A program made the translations under genes and the position numbers. A stretch of 64,000 nt of DNA from Lawsonibacter faecis (GTDB lineage: Bacteria; Bacillota; Clostridia; Oscillospirales; Oscillospiraceae): assembly GCF_014287675.1 (NCBI RefSeq), contig NZ_JACOPQ010000004.1, positions 248,001-312,000 of the forward strand, in the 5' to 3' direction. Position 1 is the first letter of the stretch; every line of letters starts with the position of its first letter. Below are positions 42,352 to 49,751 of the stretch, in pieces. Under the pieces are notes generated by a model. It was not told where the DNA came from. It worked only from the letters and a program-made list of their open reading frames with translations, and ran no database searches.

Positions 42352-42365
42352 GGAAAACTTCACTT

Positions 42366-43157
42366 TTACAGCTTATTTGCCGTCAGCAGGAAGGAGAGTG
42401 GAAATCCTCTGTGGTCATACGCCTCGGACAGGCCGATATCGTAGTCGTATTCGTTGAATTTCGTCAGGCGCAGCCGGGAGCGGCAGACGGCGTTGAGAAC
42501 ATCGGACAGGGTGTGGGAAAAGCTGATGAACGTCTTGGAGGGGTAGGCCCCGGACAGATAGCCCATGCCCTCGTTTTCCACCCAGGGCTCCCTCCTGAAA
42601 TAGGAGTAGGCGATTTTGTTGAGACCGCTCCCGTCAAACCCGGGCTCACCGGGCAGGGGCAGCATATTCATGACGGGGTGGGCCTCGTGAATGAGCAGCG
42701 TGCCGCCGGGGCTGAGGCAGTCGGAGACCTTCTCAAAGAGAGGGCTCAGGTCTTCAAACCAGGTGAGCGCGCCGATGGTGAAGAAGATAAGGTCGAAGGC
42801 GCTGTGGTATTCCCGGGGGATGTCCAGGATATTGCACGCCACAAAGCGGCAGTTTGCAATACCCGCCTTTGCCGCCGTATCCCGGCCCTGGGCGATGATA
42901 TTTTCCGCAATGTCGAAGCCCACCCCCTCCGCGGGACCGAGCCCCATCAGACTCAGCAGCTCCCGTCCGTTGTTGCAGCAGAACTGGGCCGCCCGCTTGC
43001 CCCGGAGATCCAAGGTCCTCAGCTCAGCCGCCGCGGCGGGCCAGAAGAAGGGCAGGTCCTCCCGGAGCAGGCGCAAATGATTTTCCTCGCCCCAGCCGGG
43101 GCGCTTGTGGTCAAAGGCCTCCTCCCAGGCCGCCTTGTTTCCCTGAATATAGTCCAT
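42366..43157 (-). CDS. Class I SAM-dependent methyltransferase
   Basis: 263 residues from ATG 43157 (AAGG nine bases upstream). The SAM-binding strand reads AAQFCCNNGRELLSL near residue 60 in place of the usual Gly-rich loop, a variant known in a methyltransferase group of Firmicutes. GVGFDIAENIIAQGRD and FDLIFFTIGALTWF continue the Rossmann fold. The C-terminal part (SFSHTLSDVLNAV) probably binds the substrate, likely a small molecule. It starts 39 bases after the MFS gene and so belongs to the leader-controlled operon, which suggests a joint role in drug or metabolite resistance. Confidence 0.85.
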   Translation of the reverse strand: MDYIQGNKAAWEEAFDHKRPGWGEENHLRLLREDLPFFWPAAAAELRTLDLRGKRAAQFCCNNGRELLSLMGLGPAEGVGFDIAENIIAQGRDTAAKAGIANCRFVACNILDIPREYHSAFDLIFFTIGALTWFEDLSPLFEKVSDCLSPGGTLLIHEAHPVMNMLPLPGEPGFDGSGLNKIAYSYFRREPWVENEGMGYLSGAYPSKTFISFSHTLSDVLNAVCRSRLRLTKFNEYDYDIGLSEAYDHRGFPLSFLLTANKL

Positions 43158-43196
43158 ATCTATCATCCTTATTCGTGTTTTAGTGTGTATTTACCG

Positions 43197-44306
43197 TCAG
43201 GACACCAGCGCCCCGGTCAGGGGGGAGAGCACCACCATCATCAGCGAGAAGCACATGGAGGACACCGAGATCAGTGTGGCCCGCTGATCGGAGGGAAGCC
43301 CCTGGTTGAGCCGGGCGTCGGTGAGGGTCTGGAGGCAGTCGTCCCCGGCCACGGCCAGGAAGCCCCCGGCGGCCATCAGCGGCAGCATATTGCTGGCGGC
43401 CATCAGGTATCCGCAGGCGATAGCGGCGCAGGAAAATACGGCCGCAGTCCTGTAGGGGAGCCGGGCCAGCCCTGCCGCCGCATGGGAGCCCGCGGCGCCG
43501 CCCAGGCCGACGGCCACCAGCAGGGGCCCCAGCAGGGCCGGATGGGCGCCCGCGCCGGGCAGGGCGTCCTGGAGGTAGAAGCCCAGCAGTGTGGCGAAGG
43601 CCCCCACCAGGGCGTTGAAGAGCATCAGCCCCAGCGTGCGGGGGTGTTCCCGCAGAAAACGCAGCGTCTCTCCCAGGTAGGCCCGCAGGCGGCTCCAAAG
43701 GCCGCGAAGCGGGGCGTTTTCCCGCTCCCGCTGGCCTTTTGTCACCACCGGCTCCCACAGGGAGAGGGCGGCACAGGTCCCGGCGAGGGCGAAGAGAATG
43801 TCTGCGGCGTAGGCGAGCCGGTAGCCCACCGCCGCGGTCGCCCCCGCACAGAGCATGGCCGCCGCCGCCGTGAGGCGGTAGACCACGTTCTGCCGGGAGG
43901 AGAGCTTCAGATACCCCTCCTCCACGCCGTAGGCGACCAGACTGTCGTATGTGATGGCCTCCCGTGTGCCCGAGGCCAGATTATATCCCATAGCGGACAG
44001 CGCCATGCCCAGGCATACGCCCGCCATGGTGTCGGACAGGAGCATGGCCGCCGCGCTGAGGCCGGACATGATTTGACCCGCCGCCAGGGTCCGCTTGCGG
44101 CCCAGAAGATCCGCAAGCATACCGGAGGGTATCTCGCAGATCATGCTGACCAGATGAAAGAAGCCTTCCGCCAGCCCGATCTCTGCCAGGGAGAAGCCCC
44201 GACCGGCGAGAAGGAGCACCCACACGCAGCCCGCAGGGCGGAAATAGCCCACGCACTCCAGTGCGAGCAGACGCCTAATCTGTTGTTTGAGTTTCATAAT
44301 TATCAT
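43197..44306 (-). CDS. MFS transporter behind a leader-peptide attenuator
   Basis: 369 residues from ATG 44306; ATG 44297 is three codons inside. AGAAGG stands 3 or 12 bases away, both off the optimum, so the start is uncertain. Twelve hydrophobic helices; the MFS loop is GMLADLLGRKRTL near residue 62. The first segment RRLLALECVGYFRPAGCVWV lacks a signal peptide. Such proteins export drugs or metabolites. Upstream lie a promoter, a 31-codon leader ORF and an intrinsic terminator, so expression probably depends on translation of the leader. A methyltransferase gene follows. Confidence 0.85.
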   Translation of the reverse strand: MIIMKLKQQIRRLLALECVGYFRPAGCVWVLLLAGRGFSLAEIGLAEGFFHLVSMICEIPSGMLADLLGRKRTLAAGQIMSGLSAAAMLLSDTMAGVCLGMALSAMGYNLASGTREAITYDSLVAYGVEEGYLKLSSRQNVVYRLTAAAAMLCAGATAAVGYRLAYAADILFALAGTCAALSLWEPVVTKGQRERENAPLRGLWSRLRAYLGETLRFLREHPRTLGLMLFNALVGAFATLLGFYLQDALPGAGAHPALLGPLLVAVGLGGAAGSHAAAGLARLPYRTAAVFSCAAIACGYLMAASNMLPLMAAGGFLAVAGDDCLQTLTDARLNQGLPSDQRATLISVSSMCFSLMMVVLSPLTGALVS

Positions 44307-44347
44307 TTTCCTTCTAAAATTTAATGCTTTTAGAGGGAAAAGCGCGC

Positions 44348-44376
44348 AAAAAGGCCGCGGCGAGAACGCCGCGGCC
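44348..44376 (-). terminator. Attenuator terminator between leader ORF and MFS gene
   Basis: A perfect 10-bp GC stem (44353-44362 with 44367-44376) with loop TTCT is followed on the minus strand by TTTTT. It lies 19 bases after the leader ORF stop and 41 before the MFS start, so it should stop most transcripts unless prevented. Confidence 0.8.
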
Positions 44377-44395
44377 CGATAAAACAAAAGCTGCC

Positions 44396-44491
44396 TTACC
44401 GCCGTGACCTCTCAAAAAAGGGCGCACTGATCCCCTGAGAGGCCAAAACATTGCCCTGCTCAACCATGATGTTGATATTCATCCAGCCCAT
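44396..44491 (-). CDS. 31-residue leader peptide upstream of the MFS-methyltransferase operon
   Basis: ATG 44491 follows AAGGAGGG at six bases, the best ribosome site in the area. The peptide begins MGWMNINIMVEQ and ends FFERSRR. It lies between a good promoter and an intrinsic terminator, the layout of regulatory leaders of inducible resistance genes. An internal pair, CCTCTCA with TGAGAGG, within the ORF could act as a competing hairpin. It has no predicted enzymatic function. Confidence 0.7.
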   Translation of the reverse strand: MGWMNINIMVEQGNVLASQGISAPFFERSRR

Positions 44492-44524
44492 GGTACGCCC
44501 TCCTTCCGCAGTAAAAGTAAGTTT

Positions 44525-44553
44525 AGTATAGCAGGCACGCCGGAAAAATACAA
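44525..44553 (-). promoter_or_regulatory. Promoter of the leader/MFS/methyltransferase operon
   Basis: TTGTAT (44553-44548), 17-base spacer, TATACT (44530-44525) on the minus strand. Confidence 0.78.
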
Positions 44554-44612
44554 GCAGAAAATCGTCGGTGTGCGCCCCATAGACGATGTATGGGCCCGGA
44601 TGTGTGGTGGGA

Positions 44613-44664
44613 ACGGCCTGACAAGGGGCGCCCCCAGGAACGGGGGCGCCCCTTGTCAGGCCGT
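44613..44664. terminator. Perfect 23-bp hairpin
   Basis: 44613-44635 pairs without mismatch with 44642-44664 across a 6-base loop. It lies 34 bases after the stop of the 44699 gene, and the arms are exceptionally GC-rich. No clean U-run follows on the minus strand. It ends that gene and insulates the leader promoter. Confidence 0.7.
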
Positions 44665-44698
44665 CGAAAAACACCGAATCTAAATAAATTTGCTGCCC

Positions 44699-45484
44699 CT
44701 ATTTCCCGGGGATGTCGTTGGGCTTGGGCACGCCGGCCGCGGCGCGGGCCTCGTCGGTGCCTATGTAGGTCAGGTTGGTGAAGGTTTTGAGAAGCACCCG
44801 GTCGGGATACTGCGCGTCCAGGAAAAGCTCCACCGCGTTGGAAGCGGGGACGCCCTTGTGGCGCTGGTCCATCCGGCCCAGGGCGGCGGAGGTGACTGCG
44901 ATGTTGAGGACCATCAAACCGGCCAGCACCAGCGTCAGCGGCTTGCCGAAGCGGTTGGGAATGCGGCCGATCCAGCGGCACATGGCCGGATAGGCCCTGC
45001 CGACCCAGAGCACGGCGGCCAGACCCCAGAACATGGAGAAGACCAGGTTAACGCGGCCGTTGATGTTGAAGGGGAGATGGCTGTAGTCCCAGAAGCAGGC
45101 GCCGAAGAGGACCTCCTGAATCCAGGAGCAGGCGTACTCATACACCGCGCCCAGCAGCGTGCCCGCCAGGAAGACCAGCGCCGGCCGCTTGGCCGAGAGC
45201 TTGTGGAAGCAGAGGGTGAAGAGCACCGCGCCCAGGCCCCAGACCAGGGAGAAGGACCCGTAGAGCACGCCGCTGCGGTTCTGGAGCTGGCCCCGTGTGA
45301 CGACCATGAAGACCGTCTCCACCATGCAGCCCAGGAAGGACACAATGAAGAAGAGCCAGAAGAGCTTGTAGAAATTGACGCCCCTTGCGAAGAAGCCGGG
45401 TATCGTCTCGGAAGAGGGGGATTCGGTCCGTTCTACCGCTGCAGCGGCGCGGGAACGGGTGCGCTCCTTGACCAGTGTGGGCAT
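44699..45484 (-). CDS. Multi-pass membrane protein, putative ABC-transporter permease type (PF06541-like)
   Basis: 261 residues from ATG 45484 (GGAGG seven bases upstream). After a 40-residue cytosolic head, about six hydrophobic helices follow. The pattern FLGCMVETVFMVVTRGQLQNRSGVLYGSFSLVWG is cut here: VETVF, RGQLQNRSG and LYGSFSLVWGLGAVL are the hallmarks of a widespread Firmicute membrane family labelled putative ABC-transporter permease. No ATPase gene belongs to it. The last 60 residues are soluble. Function is unknown. Confidence 0.75.
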   Translation of the reverse strand: MPTLVKERTRSRAAAAVERTESPSSETIPGFFARGVNFYKLFWLFFIVSFLGCMVETVFMVVTRGQLQNRSGVLYGSFSLVWGLGAVLFTLCFHKLSAKRPALVFLAGTLLGAVYEYACSWIQEVLFGACFWDYSHLPFNINGRVNLVFSMFWGLAAVLWVGRAYPAMCRWIGRIPNRFGKPLTLVLAGLMVLNIAVTSAALGRMDQRHKGVPASNAVELFLDAQYPDRVLLKTFTNLTYIGTDEARAAAGVPKPNDIPGK

Positions 45485-45596
45485 ACAAGACCCTCCTTTC
45501 TCATTCAGGTTATCCCTTTGAACGGAGGGTATCATATCATATCCACCCGGTACTTGACATAAAGGAATTCTTAAATTTTCATTTAAATCTCGGGCA

Positions 45597-45641
45597 TTGT
45601 CCGTGTTACACGGACAAATGGCGGGTCGTAACCCGCCATTT
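45597..45641 (-). terminator. Two tandem hairpins after the ABC permease gene
   Basis: TTGTCCGTG/CACGGACAA (45597-45617) and AAATGGCGGGT/ACCCGCCATTT (45616-45641), back to back and sharing two bases. Both are perfect. They lie about 60 bases after the permease stop at 45698. No U-run, so read-through is possible. Confidence 0.6.
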
Positions 45642-45697
45642 GCATAAACAGAGCTAAACCTGGGCTAGTTGGCACAATATTTGCAAAAGATGCGCCG

Positions 45698-47317
45698 TCA
45701 CTTTACCCGGAAGGTCTTCGGGGCCCGCCTCCACACCACCAGAAGGGCGGCGGCGCTGTATACAACTGTGGCAGCCAGGACAATGAGGACGAAGTAGTGG
45801 GGCGGCTGCTTAATCTGCAGGCAGAGGACGCAGACCATATACACCACCCAGTTGATGACGCTGAAGAAGGGGTTCTTGACCGCCAATTGGGAGGTATAGG
45901 GCTGAAAGACGTAGTACATGAATAGGGGATGCACTGTAAAAAAGACGGAGAGGCAGAGGATGGACAGGAGGAATGCGGCCAGCTCCAGAGGCGGCAGGGC
46001 CGCGCCCGTGAGGAGCACCGGAGCCGCCAGGGCCAGGCAGATGGCGCCCGCCACCAGCAGGTTCAGCCCCGCCACCCGCCGCAGGCGGATGGCGAAATTG
46101 TGCAGGACCACCTTCCGCTCCCGGTACCAGCCGTACCGCAGAAAGGAGATATCGCAGTTGTAGAACATGGCCTTGCAGATGCGCTGCCCCAGGGTATTGC
46201 ACATGAAGTACATAATGAACACGAAGGTGGGCAGAAATGCCGGGAGCTGTTCCACCAGCGAGCGGGTAAGCTCCGGGGCGAGGAGGGCGCCCGCCAGCCC
46301 CGCCAAAAAGACCGCGCCCACGCCCATCAGCTCGTACTTTACCGGCTTCACCAGCAGCCGCCGGTGGCGGCGGAAGAAGAGGGCGTTGAGGTACTCGTAG
46401 CCCTTCAGTGAGCGGATGCGGCTCCCCGCGTCCTCGGCCGTCAGGTCGGAGTCCTTCATCTGCACGTCCTTGAAGGCGGCCTGGGCGGCGTTTTGCTTGG
46501 CGGCGGCGGTGGAGACGTTCTCAGCCTTGCAGGTCTTCCACACCAGCTCCCGGTAGTGTGGAAAACGCAGGAGCCACATGGCCGCCCACGCGCCGCAGCC
46601 CACCAGGGCGATGCACACCGCCGGATTTAAGAGGAAGCGGTCCAGGGGCAGGGCGGCCCCGGCGAAGACGGGGATATAGGCCCCCGCCAGACCGCCCATC
46701 ACCAGGACGATGATGAACCAGGCGTTCTTGCCCGGCAGCTTTTCCGTCTTTAAGTAGAGAAGGACGTGGAGCAGCTCCCCGATGGCCCGGGCGGCCGCCA
46801 GCTCCAGGGACAGGAGGAGGCCCGCCCAGGGGCCACGGCCCAGGACCCATGAGAAGACCATCAGCGCCGGAGTAAAGGTGATGAGCATCTGCAGATGGTC
46901 CCGGCCGGTGGTGGCGGCCAGGCAGGCCCGGGCGCTCATGCCCATCTGACGCACGCAGGTGTATTTCACCAGGCTGGCGGTGAGAATGCCCGACTGGAGA
47001 AAGCAGCCCACAAAAAAGCTCATAAAGAACACCATGGAGACAAACATGGGCCAGTTCCCCGCCGGAGTCATCTCGTCGGCCAGCAGGACCAGGGGCGCGT
47101 AGCAGCAGAGAAAGAGGTAGAGGAACTTGCCGGCAAAGTAGCTCAGGACCTTCAGCGCCTCCACCACCGCCATCAGCCGCTGCTTGGCGTTCACCGCGCC
47201 GTAGAGGCTGTCGGGGAAGAGCCGCCTGATGAGGGGCAGCTTCTTCAGCCAGAAGAGAAAGCGGTTGCAGCTCATGGCGGCCTGGATGCGCAGTACGTTT
47301 TTGACGGAATTAATCAT
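45698..47317 (-). CDS. ABC transporter permease (multi-pass membrane protein)
   Basis: 539 residues with about 12 hydrophobic helices in two groups, separated by a charged region near residues 265-320. I see no substrate-defining motif. It overlaps the end of the ATPase gene by 8 bases, so the two are coupled and form the transporter, similar in layout to EcsAB- or YthPQ-like exporters of Firmicutes. A helix-turn-helix repressor and a small membrane protein precede them in one operon. Confidence 0.78.
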   Translation of the reverse strand: MINSVKNVLRIQAAMSCNRFLFWLKKLPLIRRLFPDSLYGAVNAKQRLMAVVEALKVLSYFAGKFLYLFLCCYAPLVLLADEMTPAGNWPMFVSMVFFMSFFVGCFLQSGILTASLVKYTCVRQMGMSARACLAATTGRDHLQMLITFTPALMVFSWVLGRGPWAGLLLSLELAAARAIGELLHVLLYLKTEKLPGKNAWFIIVLVMGGLAGAYIPVFAGAALPLDRFLLNPAVCIALVGCGAWAAMWLLRFPHYRELVWKTCKAENVSTAAAKQNAAQAAFKDVQMKDSDLTAEDAGSRIRSLKGYEYLNALFFRRHRRLLVKPVKYELMGVGAVFLAGLAGALLAPELTRSLVEQLPAFLPTFVFIMYFMCNTLGQRICKAMFYNCDISFLRYGWYRERKVVLHNFAIRLRRVAGLNLLVAGAICLALAAPVLLTGAALPPLELAAFLLSILCLSVFFTVHPLFMYYVFQPYTSQLAVKNPFFSVINWVVYMVCVLCLQIKQPPHYFVLIVLAATVVYSAAALLVVWRRAPKTFRVK

Positions 47318-48020
47318 GGTGCTCCTCGTCTTTCAAAATCTCCACCACCCGGTTTTCAAATGCCGGAGTGTGGATGATGGCGGGGTCGACCTCCTCCAGA
47401 AGGCCGTGGTTGAGGATGGCAATCTCGTCGCAGAGGTCGGCCGCCAACTGGAGAATGTGGGTGGAGAAAATGATGATATGGTCGGCCTTCATCTCACGCA
47501 GAAGGTTCTTCATCTCCAGGGCGGCCACCACGTCGAAGGAGGTCAGCGGCTCGTCCAGCAGAATGACCGGAGGACGGGCGATAAGGAAGCAGAGCATCTG
47601 CATCTTGTTCTTCATGCCGTGGGAGTAGTCCTTCATCAGGCGGCTCCGGTCCTCGCCGTCAATGCCCACCAGGGCCAGCCAGTCGTCGGGGGTGCGGCCT
47701 GAGGCGTCCTTACCCCCGGCAATCTCCAGAAAGAATTTCACGAACTCCCACCCGGTCAGGAATTCGGGCACCACGGGGGTGGAGAGGACATAGCCCACGT
47801 CCCCCTCCCCCAGGGGCCGGGGCGCGCCCTCCGCCTCCAGATGGAAGGTCCCGCCGTCGGGGGGGAACTCCCCGGAGAGACAGTTCATCAGCGTGGTCTT
47901 GCCCGCGCCGTTGCGGCCCAGCAGACCATAGATATGGCCCTGCTCAAAGGTGAAGGAGGCCCCCTTGAGCACCTGCTTTTCCCCAAAATGCTTTTCGATC
48001 TGGTCTAAAATCAGCTTCAT
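47310..48020 (-). CDS. ABC transporter ATP-binding protein
   Basis: 236 residues from ATG 48020. Walker A GRNGAGKTTL near residue 37, a signature loop that is degenerate (KDYSHGMKNKMQM with SHGMK in place of SGGQ), Walker B PPVILLDEPLTSFD near 155, and switch His in FSTHILQ. The degenerate signature is typical of the Ecs/YthP group and of bacteriocin-type exporters. It energises the permease encoded just downstream with an 8-base overlap. Confidence 0.9.
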   Translation of the reverse strand: MKLILDQIEKHFGEKQVLKGASFTFEQGHIYGLLGRNGAGKTTLMNCLSGEFPPDGGTFHLEAEGAPRPLGEGDVGYVLSTPVVPEFLTGWEFVKFFLEIAGGKDASGRTPDDWLALVGIDGEDRSRLMKDYSHGMKNKMQMLCFLIARPPVILLDEPLTSFDVVAALEMKNLLREMKADHIIIFSTHILQLAADLCDEIAILNHGLLEEVDPAIIHTPAFENRVVEILKDEEHHD

Positions 48021-48027
48021 AGATACC

Positions 48028-48453
48028 TCACATTTCCTTTTGCAGCTTGACGAGATGATAGGCGTAAACGCCAAAGTTCAACAGATAACCGGCGCACACC
48101 ACCAGCAGGCCCGCCAGGGGGACGTCCAGAAAGAGGAGAATGAGCCAGACGGACAGAAAAATGGGGGTGCCCGAGACCAGGGCCCGGTAGGCCGCCATGC
48201 CCCGGATGGTCCGGGTGCGCTCGTCCCGGTCCTCCACCTCCATCATCCGGCGGGCCTTCTGGTTTTTCACATAGTACCGCTCTGTCAGCGCCTTGGAGAG
48301 GAAGAATACACCCAACCCCACGCCGCCGCCCACCAGCAGCCCGCCCCAGCGGTCCGGGAGAGGCGCGGAGAGCTTATCCAGCAGATAGGCCGCTGCGGAG
48401 AGCAGGAAGAAGAGGGCGGCGAGGGCGGTATAGAGGCGCAGCTTATTCTTCAT
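48028..48453 (-). CDS. Small membrane protein of an XRE-linked operon (DUF2178-like)
   Basis: 141 residues from ATG 48453. Four hydrophobic helices in two hairpins; between them the segment VKNQKARRMMEVEDRDERTRTI is characteristic of the small membrane proteins that accompany compact XRE repressors in Firmicutes. It overlaps the XRE gene by 11 bases and ends 7 bases before the ABC ATPase, so all four genes are one operon. Its role may be sensing or assisting the transporter; this is inference. Confidence 0.72.
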   Translation of the reverse strand: MKNKLRLYTALAALFFLLSAAAYLLDKLSAPLPDRWGGLLVGGGVGLGVFFLSKALTERYYVKNQKARRMMEVEDRDERTRTIRGMAAYRALVSGTPIFLSVWLILLFLDVPLAGLLVVCAGYLLNFGVYAYHLVKLQKEM

Positions 48454-48637
48454 AGTGAAAGACCTCCTCAATGGTGGTGTGAAAGAGCCGGGCGATTTTG
48501 AAGGCCAGAATAATAGAGGGGTTGTACCGCCCGTTCTCCAGGGAGCCCACGGTCTGCCGGGAGACCTCCAGCACGTCGGCCAGGTCCTCTTGGGTCATGC
48601 CGTGGGCTTTGCGCAGTTCTTCCAGCCGGTTTTTCAC
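48443..48637 (-). CDS. Compact XRE-family repressor
   Basis: 64 residues from GTG 48637 (GGAGG upstream), nothing but a Cro/cI helix-turn-helix: LRKAHGMTQEDLADVLEVSR and QTVGSLENGRYNPSIILAF. It has the YozG/YgzD-like form common beside two-to-four TM proteins and ABC exporters. It leads a four-gene operon, and a 10-bp palindrome just after its promoter is a candidate autoregulatory site. Confidence 0.9.
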   Translation of the reverse strand: MKNRLEELRKAHGMTQEDLADVLEVSRQTVGSLENGRYNPSIILAFKIARLFHTTIEEVFHYEE

Positions 48638-48658
48638 CGGGGACCACCTCCGTCGGTT

Positions 48659-48713
48659 GGATGGAAAGTTTGCTTTCCATCCAGAGTATAATACTTCGCT
48701 ATCCGAATGTCAA
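48659..48713 (-). promoter_or_regulatory. Promoter and palindromic operator of the XRE-ABC operon
   Basis: On the minus strand: TTGACA (48713-48708), a 17-base spacer, TATACT (48690-48685). Directly downstream GGATGGAAAG pairs with CTTTCCATCC (48659-48682) across a 4-base loop. The palindrome overlaps the start of transcription, suiting repression by the XRE protein; as RNA it would form a leader hairpin. Confidence 0.75.
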
Positions 48714-48828
48714 GTGAACTTTCCGTCTTGGGGCAGAGAACAGCGGCGCGCTTGCAGGACACGCCGCACCGCCGGGGCAAGGGCCGCTGCGCCTGAACAC
48801 ACCGGGATCCGACACAGAAGGGGGGCAT

Positions 48829-49656
48829 TTATCCCCCCTGTGTCAGAATGGAGATCTGGAGCACATAATTGTCGTACCCCTCCATGGAGAGCTCGTCCAG
48901 CATGGTGTCCTCGAAGAAGGGGCCGCAGAGGGTCATGCCGCGGGTCTCCGCGCAGCCGATGAGCCGCCCGTATGCCTCACCCACGCTGGCGTACCCGCCG
49001 ATGTGGCAGGCGGAGAGATAGCGCCCGGCAGGGCGGGTAAAGACCTCCACACCCTTGGGGCGGCGCTCCACCCGGGTATAGAAGTGGCTGTATCCGGTCT
49101 CAAAGTCCCCCGCCCGGGCGGCCTCCACACTGATCATGGAGCCGATGGAGTAGGGGCTGTGGATGTCGTGCCGCTCCCGGAAGAGCACATGCTCGGAGAT
49201 GGCCATGGCGGTGTCCCGGCTGGTGGTCAGGGGCGGCAGGCGGGTCAGGACGAAGAGGGCCTCCTCCTCCCGGCGGAGGACGATGGCGTCCCAATCGGTG
49301 CCCAGGGCCGCCCGGGTCAGGGCGGCCTTGCGGTGGATGAGGCCGCGCATCTGCCGCAGGGCGCGGATCTTTTCGTCCAGCTGGGCCTCCTCCCCCTCCA
49401 GCAGGGCCACCAGCTCCCGGGGGCTGCGGCGGTCCAGGTAGGCCTTGATGTCGGCCAGGGGCATCCCCAGCTCCTTCAGCGTGGCGATGACGTTGAAGAC
49501 CTCCAGCTGGGCCAGGGAGTAGTAGCGGTAGCCGTTCTCCCCGCGGCCGCTGGGGGAAAAAACGCCCATCTCGTCATAGTGAAAGAGAGTGTGCTTGGAC
49601 ACTCCGCAAAGCCGGGCGAACTCCCCGGTGGTAAAATGACCCTGAGGCTGAGACAT
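48829..49656 (-). CDS. MerR-family regulator with GyrI-like ligand domain
   Basis: 275 residues. N-terminal MerR winged helix (FTTGEFARLCGVSKHTLFHY, NGYRYYSLAQLEVF), then a coiled coil (residues 75-115), then a C-terminal GyrI/BmrR-type effector domain (GVEVFTRPAGRYLSACHIGG, EGYDNYVLQISI). This architecture is that of drug-sensing regulators such as BmrR. It is divergent from a MATE exporter whose promoter has the 19-bp spacer and palindrome expected of a MerR target, so it very probably activates that exporter when it binds a drug-like molecule. Confidence 0.92.
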   Translation of the reverse strand: MSQPQGHFTTGEFARLCGVSKHTLFHYDEMGVFSPSGRGENGYRYYSLAQLEVFNVIATLKELGMPLADIKAYLDRRSPRELVALLEGEEAQLDEKIRALRQMRGLIHRKAALTRAALGTDWDAIVLRREEEALFVLTRLPPLTTSRDTAMAISEHVLFRERHDIHSPYSIGSMISVEAARAGDFETGYSHFYTRVERRPKGVEVFTRPAGRYLSACHIGGYASVGEAYGRLIGCAETRGMTLCGPFFEDTMLDELSMEGYDNYVLQISILTQGG

Positions 49657-49670
49657 GGGAAAACTCCTCC

Positions 49671-49701
49671 TTGACTATCGGGTTACCCGATAGTATATAC
49701 T
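49671..49701 (+). promoter_or_regulatory. MerR-type promoter of the MATE gene
   Basis: TTGACT (49671-49676), a 19-base spacer and TATACT (49696-49701). The long spacer is filled by a perfect palindrome: ACTATCGGGT, one T, ACCCGATAGT (49674-49694). MerR proteins untwist exactly such overlong spacers. It lies between the divergent MerR and MATE genes. Confidence 0.9.
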
Positions 49702-49751
49702 ATCCTTCGCCTCTGTTCAACCGATGGAAGATTGAAAGGAAGGGAAATCAA

